Part shown: in pieces, positions 11,975 through 14,686 of the stretch
How positions within the stretch are numbered: the stretch's first letter is position 1
Layout of the letters: each line of letters begins with the position of its first letter
From: Oscillospiraceae bacterium
GTDB taxonomy: Bacteria > Bacillota_A > Clostridia > Oscillospirales > Ruminococcaceae
Length of the DNA: 14,686 nucleotides
Direction: 5' to 3'
NCBI GenBank assembly: GCA_017523995.1
Contig: JAFWUX010000079.1
Coordinates: 1-14,686 of the forward strand
Notes under the pieces: model-generated
The model's database searches: none
Seen by the model: the letters and a program-made list of their open reading frames with translations, nothing else
What the model was told of the DNA's origin: nothing
Translations under genes and position numbers: made by a program

Positions 11975-14371
11975 ATGACGAATATCTACATTGATTTGTC
12001 GCGTCTTTGCCTGACGCCCTTCACAACCGGCATTCAGCGCGTTGCAAAGGAGATCGTCCTGCGCATGCTGCAGGATTCCTCTGTCTCGGTGACACTGCTC
12101 GCGACGCTCCCCTCGCAGACTGCGTGGCGGGTTCTGCCGCATGAGGCGTTCATCCGCTATTATACGGAGAAAACGGGCAGTCCCTACGGCGAGGGCAGAC
12201 CGCAGATTCTGACGCCGGATGAGATCCCTTCCGGCGCGGTGTTCTTTGATATCGACAGCGCATGGAACATGCCGATGCACCGCGGCTGGCTGTTCCCGAA
12301 GCTGAAAGCGCGCGCCGTCACGGTTGTGCCGCATCTCTATGACCTGATCCCCGTGACCGACCCGCAGTATTTCCATGAGCAGACCATGCGGCAGTTCCTC
12401 TCGTGGGTGACGGCGGTTCTGCAGTATGCTGACCACATCATCTGCAATGCCGAGGCAACAAAAGCCGCGCTGCATACGCTCTGTGAAAGTCTGGAACTGC
12501 GGACGCCTGCATGCTCGGTTGTGCCGCTCGGTGCGGACTTTGCCAAAAAAGCCGCCGATGCGGACGATGCCGATACAGCCCTGCTGGAACAGCTGCCGCA
12601 GTATCGCTATCTGCTGATGGTCGGCACGATTGAGCCGCGCAAGAATCACCGCCTGCTGCTCGATGCGGTGCCGGAGCTTGCAAAGCGCGGCATCAAGGTT
12701 GTGTTCGCCGGAAGAATCGGCTGGAACATGGATGCGTTTGCGAAGGAAATGGCAAAGCATCCGGAAAAGGACAAAAACTTCTTCTTCGCGCAGGGACCGA
12801 CCGACGCGACAATTCAGGCGCTCTACCGCAATGCGCTGGCAGTCGCCTTCCCGACGAAAAATGAGGGGTTCGGTCTACCGATTGTCGAAGCCTATATGAA
12901 CGGCACACCTGTGCTCGCCTCGGATATTCCGGTGCTGCGGGAGGTCGGCGGCAGTCTCGCGGATTATTTTGATAACACAAGCATTGACTCGCTGCTTGCC
13001 GCAGTTGACCGCCTCGCATCCGATGAAGCGGCATATCAGCAGAAGCGCGCGGAAATCGCCGCGTACCGTCCGCGGACATGGGACACCGCCGCCGCCGAAA
13101 TGACGGCTGCGCTCAAATCCTGCGGCAGCATGCAGGGCACACTTTCATCCGATATCCGCATTTCGCAGATGGTTGTGCTGACCGCGCGCAATGAGGATCT
13201 GCTGCGCACACTGCCGTATCTGGACGCGAACATGCCGTTTGTTGAGCGCCTGCTGGTGATCTGTCCGCAGCGGAATGTCAGCGAACTGAAAGCCGCGTGG
13301 CAGGGCAGAATCCGCCTTGATTTCTTCACGGATGAGGAGCTGCTCGCAGGCGAATCGCTGCCGGAGGATCACACCACGCGCAATTTCTATCTGCGCTGCC
13401 TGCTGATGCAGAAAGCGCCGCTCAACGATGTGTTCATCATGACGGACGATGATTACCGTCCGCTGGTGCCGGTAACCGAGGACTTCTTCCTACAATCCGG
13501 CAGGTATCAGGCGTATTACTGCTACGATCTGCGGCAGTGGCGCGGCACGCAGGGCAATTACACATCCTATGACCGCAGCATGTTCCGGACGCGCGACTTC
13601 CTTGCCGCGCAGCATCTTCCGGCTTTGCAGTATTCATCGCATCAGCCGCAGGTCATCGACCGGAAGCTGTATCTGGAAATGCTCGCGGCGAATCCCGATA
13701 TTCAGATGAGCGGGCTCGATGAATGGAGCAGTTATTTCAACTGGTGCATCGCGAAATATCCGGAGCGCTTTGCAGCACGGCGGTATTGTTCCGCATGCTG
13801 GCCGGGGTCTGTCTCGGATTGGCAGCTCTGGTGCGAGCCGGAATCACTGGTTTTCGAGAATTTCTATGACGCGCTCTATGACGAAAACCGCGTATTTGCA
13901 GGACTTCCGAAGGAGTATGATCCGAAGTCGCACGCGCGGGAATCGGCGGAGAAGATTCGCCGCTGGAGCGCTGAGCTTGCAAAGCAGCGCGCGGAGCATG
14001 CCGCCATGCAGACCTATGCCGAGATGTACCGCGACCGTTACAACCGTCTGCCGGAGTTTCTGCTGACAGCAGCGGACGGCGCACCGGTGCTGAATATTCC
14101 GGCGCTGCTGTATCTGCCTGCAGGTGCGGTGATCCGTCTGCCGCTGCTGACCGATGACGCCGCGCGCAGCCTGACCGAACCGGTCATCTACAGCATTGAC
14201 GATGAAAACGGCAGACACATCATGCAGCCGCGTGAGGTAATCCCCGCGGAGGTGGATGCCGGTGTGCCGCCCGAGCTGATTCTGCCGCTGCCGCCCTATG
14301 CGTTTCGCGGCATCCTGACACTCCGCTGCGGTGAATCAACCGCCAACTGCGCGCTCTCCTGCGCGGGGTAA
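11975..14371 (+). CDS. two-domain glycosyltransferase (GT4 type plus GT-A-like domain)
   Basis: The protein has 798 aa. Residues 1-385 are a GT-B glycosyltransferase of the GT4 type: IDLSRLCLTPFTTGIQRV at the N-terminus, VGTIEPRKNH (216-225) in the donor-binding region and the E-x7-E motif EGFGLPIVE (Glu297, Glu305). Residues about 395-640 form a second domain starting QMVVLTARNED and carrying MTDDDY (Asp491-493), a DxD-like metal site of GT-A enzymes, then SSHQP near 554-558 and a Trp-rich stretch; I cannot name its family. Residues 655-690 look like a coiled helix, and 691-798 a beta-rich end domain. No signal or membrane segment: probably a cytoplasmic enzyme adding sugars to a surface polysaccharide or glycoprotein. 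The ATG at 11975 is preferred (AAAGGAG 8 nt upstream); a GTG at 11966 is in frame but lies inside that site. The acceptor is unknown. Confidence 0.85.
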   Translation: MTNIYIDLSRLCLTPFTTGIQRVAKEIVLRMLQDSSVSVTLLATLPSQTAWRVLPHEAFIRYYTEKTGSPYGEGRPQILTPDEIPSGAVFFDIDSAWNMPMHRGWLFPKLKARAVTVVPHLYDLIPVTDPQYFHEQTMRQFLSWVTAVLQYADHIICNAEATKAALHTLCESLELRTPACSVVPLGADFAKKAADADDADTALLEQLPQYRYLLMVGTIEPRKNHRLLLDAVPELAKRGIKVVFAGRIGWNMDAFAKEMAKHPEKDKNFFFAQGPTDATIQALYRNALAVAFPTKNEGFGLPIVEAYMNGTPVLASDIPVLREVGGSLADYFDNTSIDSLLAAVDRLASDEAAYQQKRAEIAAYRPRTWDTAAAEMTAALKSCGSMQGTLSSDIRISQMVVLTARNEDLLRTLPYLDANMPFVERLLVICPQRNVSELKAAWQGRIRLDFFTDEELLAGESLPEDHTTRNFYLRCLLMQKAPLNDVFIMTDDDYRPLVPVTEDFFLQSGRYQAYYCYDLRQWRGTQGNYTSYDRSMFRTRDFLAAQHLPALQYSSHQPQVIDRKLYLEMLAANPDIQMSGLDEWSSYFNWCIAKYPERFAARRYCSACWPGSVSDWQLWCEPESLVFENFYDALYDENRVFAGLPKEYDPKSHARESAEKIRRWSAELAKQRAEHAAMQTYAEMYRDRYNRLPEFLLTAADGAPVLNIPALLYLPAGAVIRLPLLTDDAARSLTEPVIYSIDDENGRHIMQPREVIPAEVDAGVPPELILPLPPYAFRGILTLRCGESTANCALSCAG

Positions 14372-14372
14372 A

Positions 14373-14470
14373 GGTATCTCCGATGGATTGATAATGTGGG
14401 GCTTACAGTGTTGCTGCGCAAACTGTGCCCCAAACCCCTCGCTGGGGTCATTGACCCCAGACCCCATTTT
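14373..14470 (+). repeat. GC-rich palindromic repeat, copy 3
   Basis: It starts GGTATCTCCGATGGATTGAT two bases after the glycosyltransferase stop. It contains GGGGC/GCCCC pairing (about 14398-14431, with an ACAGT/ACTGT inner pair) and CTGGGGTCA-T-TGACCCCAG (14442-14460). It matches the copy at 5333 in both the start and the ACCCCATTTT/ACCCCATGTT end, with a longer middle. 14471-14544 holds nothing I recognise beyond an AT-rich tract. Confidence 0.75.
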
Positions 14471-14544
14471 GTTATTCACTTTTCACTTTTCTCTATTCAT
14501 TATTCACTCGTACCCCAGCCCCCGTGTGTATACTGAAACAAAAC

Positions 14545-14579
14545 AAAGCCGCTCCATTCACGCTGATTGGAGCGGCTTT
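14545..14579. terminator. intrinsic terminator, probably of the rnr-glycosyltransferase unit
   Basis: A 12-bp stem AAAGCCGCTCCA / TGGAGCGGCTTT has an 11-nt loop. The T tract is weak on the plus strand (CTTTACTT) and better on the minus strand (CTTTGTTTTGTTTC), so it may also serve a convergent gene to the right of the window. Confidence 0.7.
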
Positions 14580-14606
14580 ACTTATGTGTACGCATCCAAG
14601 GCGAAA

Positions 14607-14686
14607 GTTTTGATCAAACTTTTTCAAAAGTTTGCAGGTTTCCAAAGGGCAGCGCCCTTTGGTCGCTCTCCGCAGAGAGCGAAACT
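14607..14686. repeat. compound palindromic repeat cut by the window end
   Basis: Three perfect hairpins lie in a row: CAAACTTTT-TC-AAAAGTTTG (14615-14634), CCAAAGGGC-AGC-GCCCTTTGG (14642-14662) and TCGCTCTC-CGCA-GAGAGCGA (14663-14682). The CCAAAGGG/CCCTTTGG unit also occurs in the MITE-like element at 8936-8958. It has no coding capacity and probably continues beyond the window. Confidence 0.7.

Overview
The window looks like chromosome of a gut Firmicute of the Oscillospiraceae (Ruminococcus-like). This is an inference from the moderately GC-rich coding sequence, strong AAAGGAG ribosome-binding sites, near-consensus sigma-A promoters, the secG-rnr neighbourhood, a DUF4214 protein beside glycosyltransferase domains, and GC-rich palindromic repeats between genes. 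No phage or plasmid gene and no CRISPR array is visible.

Layout. Positions 1-1445: an imperfect palindrome, a terminator and a secreted M4 (thermolysin-like) metallopeptidase on the minus strand that appears to lack the catalytic histidine of the family. 1550-2824: a minus-strand pair, a stand-alone LytTR regulator followed 13 bp later by a two-pass membrane protein, with promoter and terminator. 2888-3364: a small glycine-rich membrane protein with a perfect TTGACA-N17-TATAAT promoter and its own terminator. 3365-5466: the most interesting part, a 480-nt leader full of inverted repeats followed by a DUF2828/vWA protein, a Ro60-like architecture. 5560-7320: an ECF sigma factor and its zinc-finger membrane anti-sigma factor overlapping by ATGA, with an ECF-type promoter. 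7331-8332: a RING-like zinc-ribbon membrane protein. 8435-8844: secG as a single-gene unit. 8871-9107: a MITE-like element. 9150-14371: rnr (RNase R), a DUF4214 protein and a large two-domain glycosyltransferase, close together on the plus strand. The right end is palindromic repeats.

How genes work together. The clearest candidate for an undescribed system is the leader plus DUF2828 protein. Just upstream of the gene, a 9-bp long-range stem (3691-3699 with 3775-3783) encloses a full-consensus tRNA T-arm (GCAGG-TTCGAAT-CCTGC), an anticodon- or D-arm-like hairpin and an extra hairpin, but no tRNA acceptor stem. This is what a tRNA-mimicking bacterial Y RNA (YrlA-like) partner of a Ro-like protein should look like. 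A 9-bp inverted repeat flanks the likely -10 box of the leader, suggesting regulated expression. The sigma/anti-sigma pair and the LytTR/membrane-protein pair both look like self-contained envelope-sensing switches.
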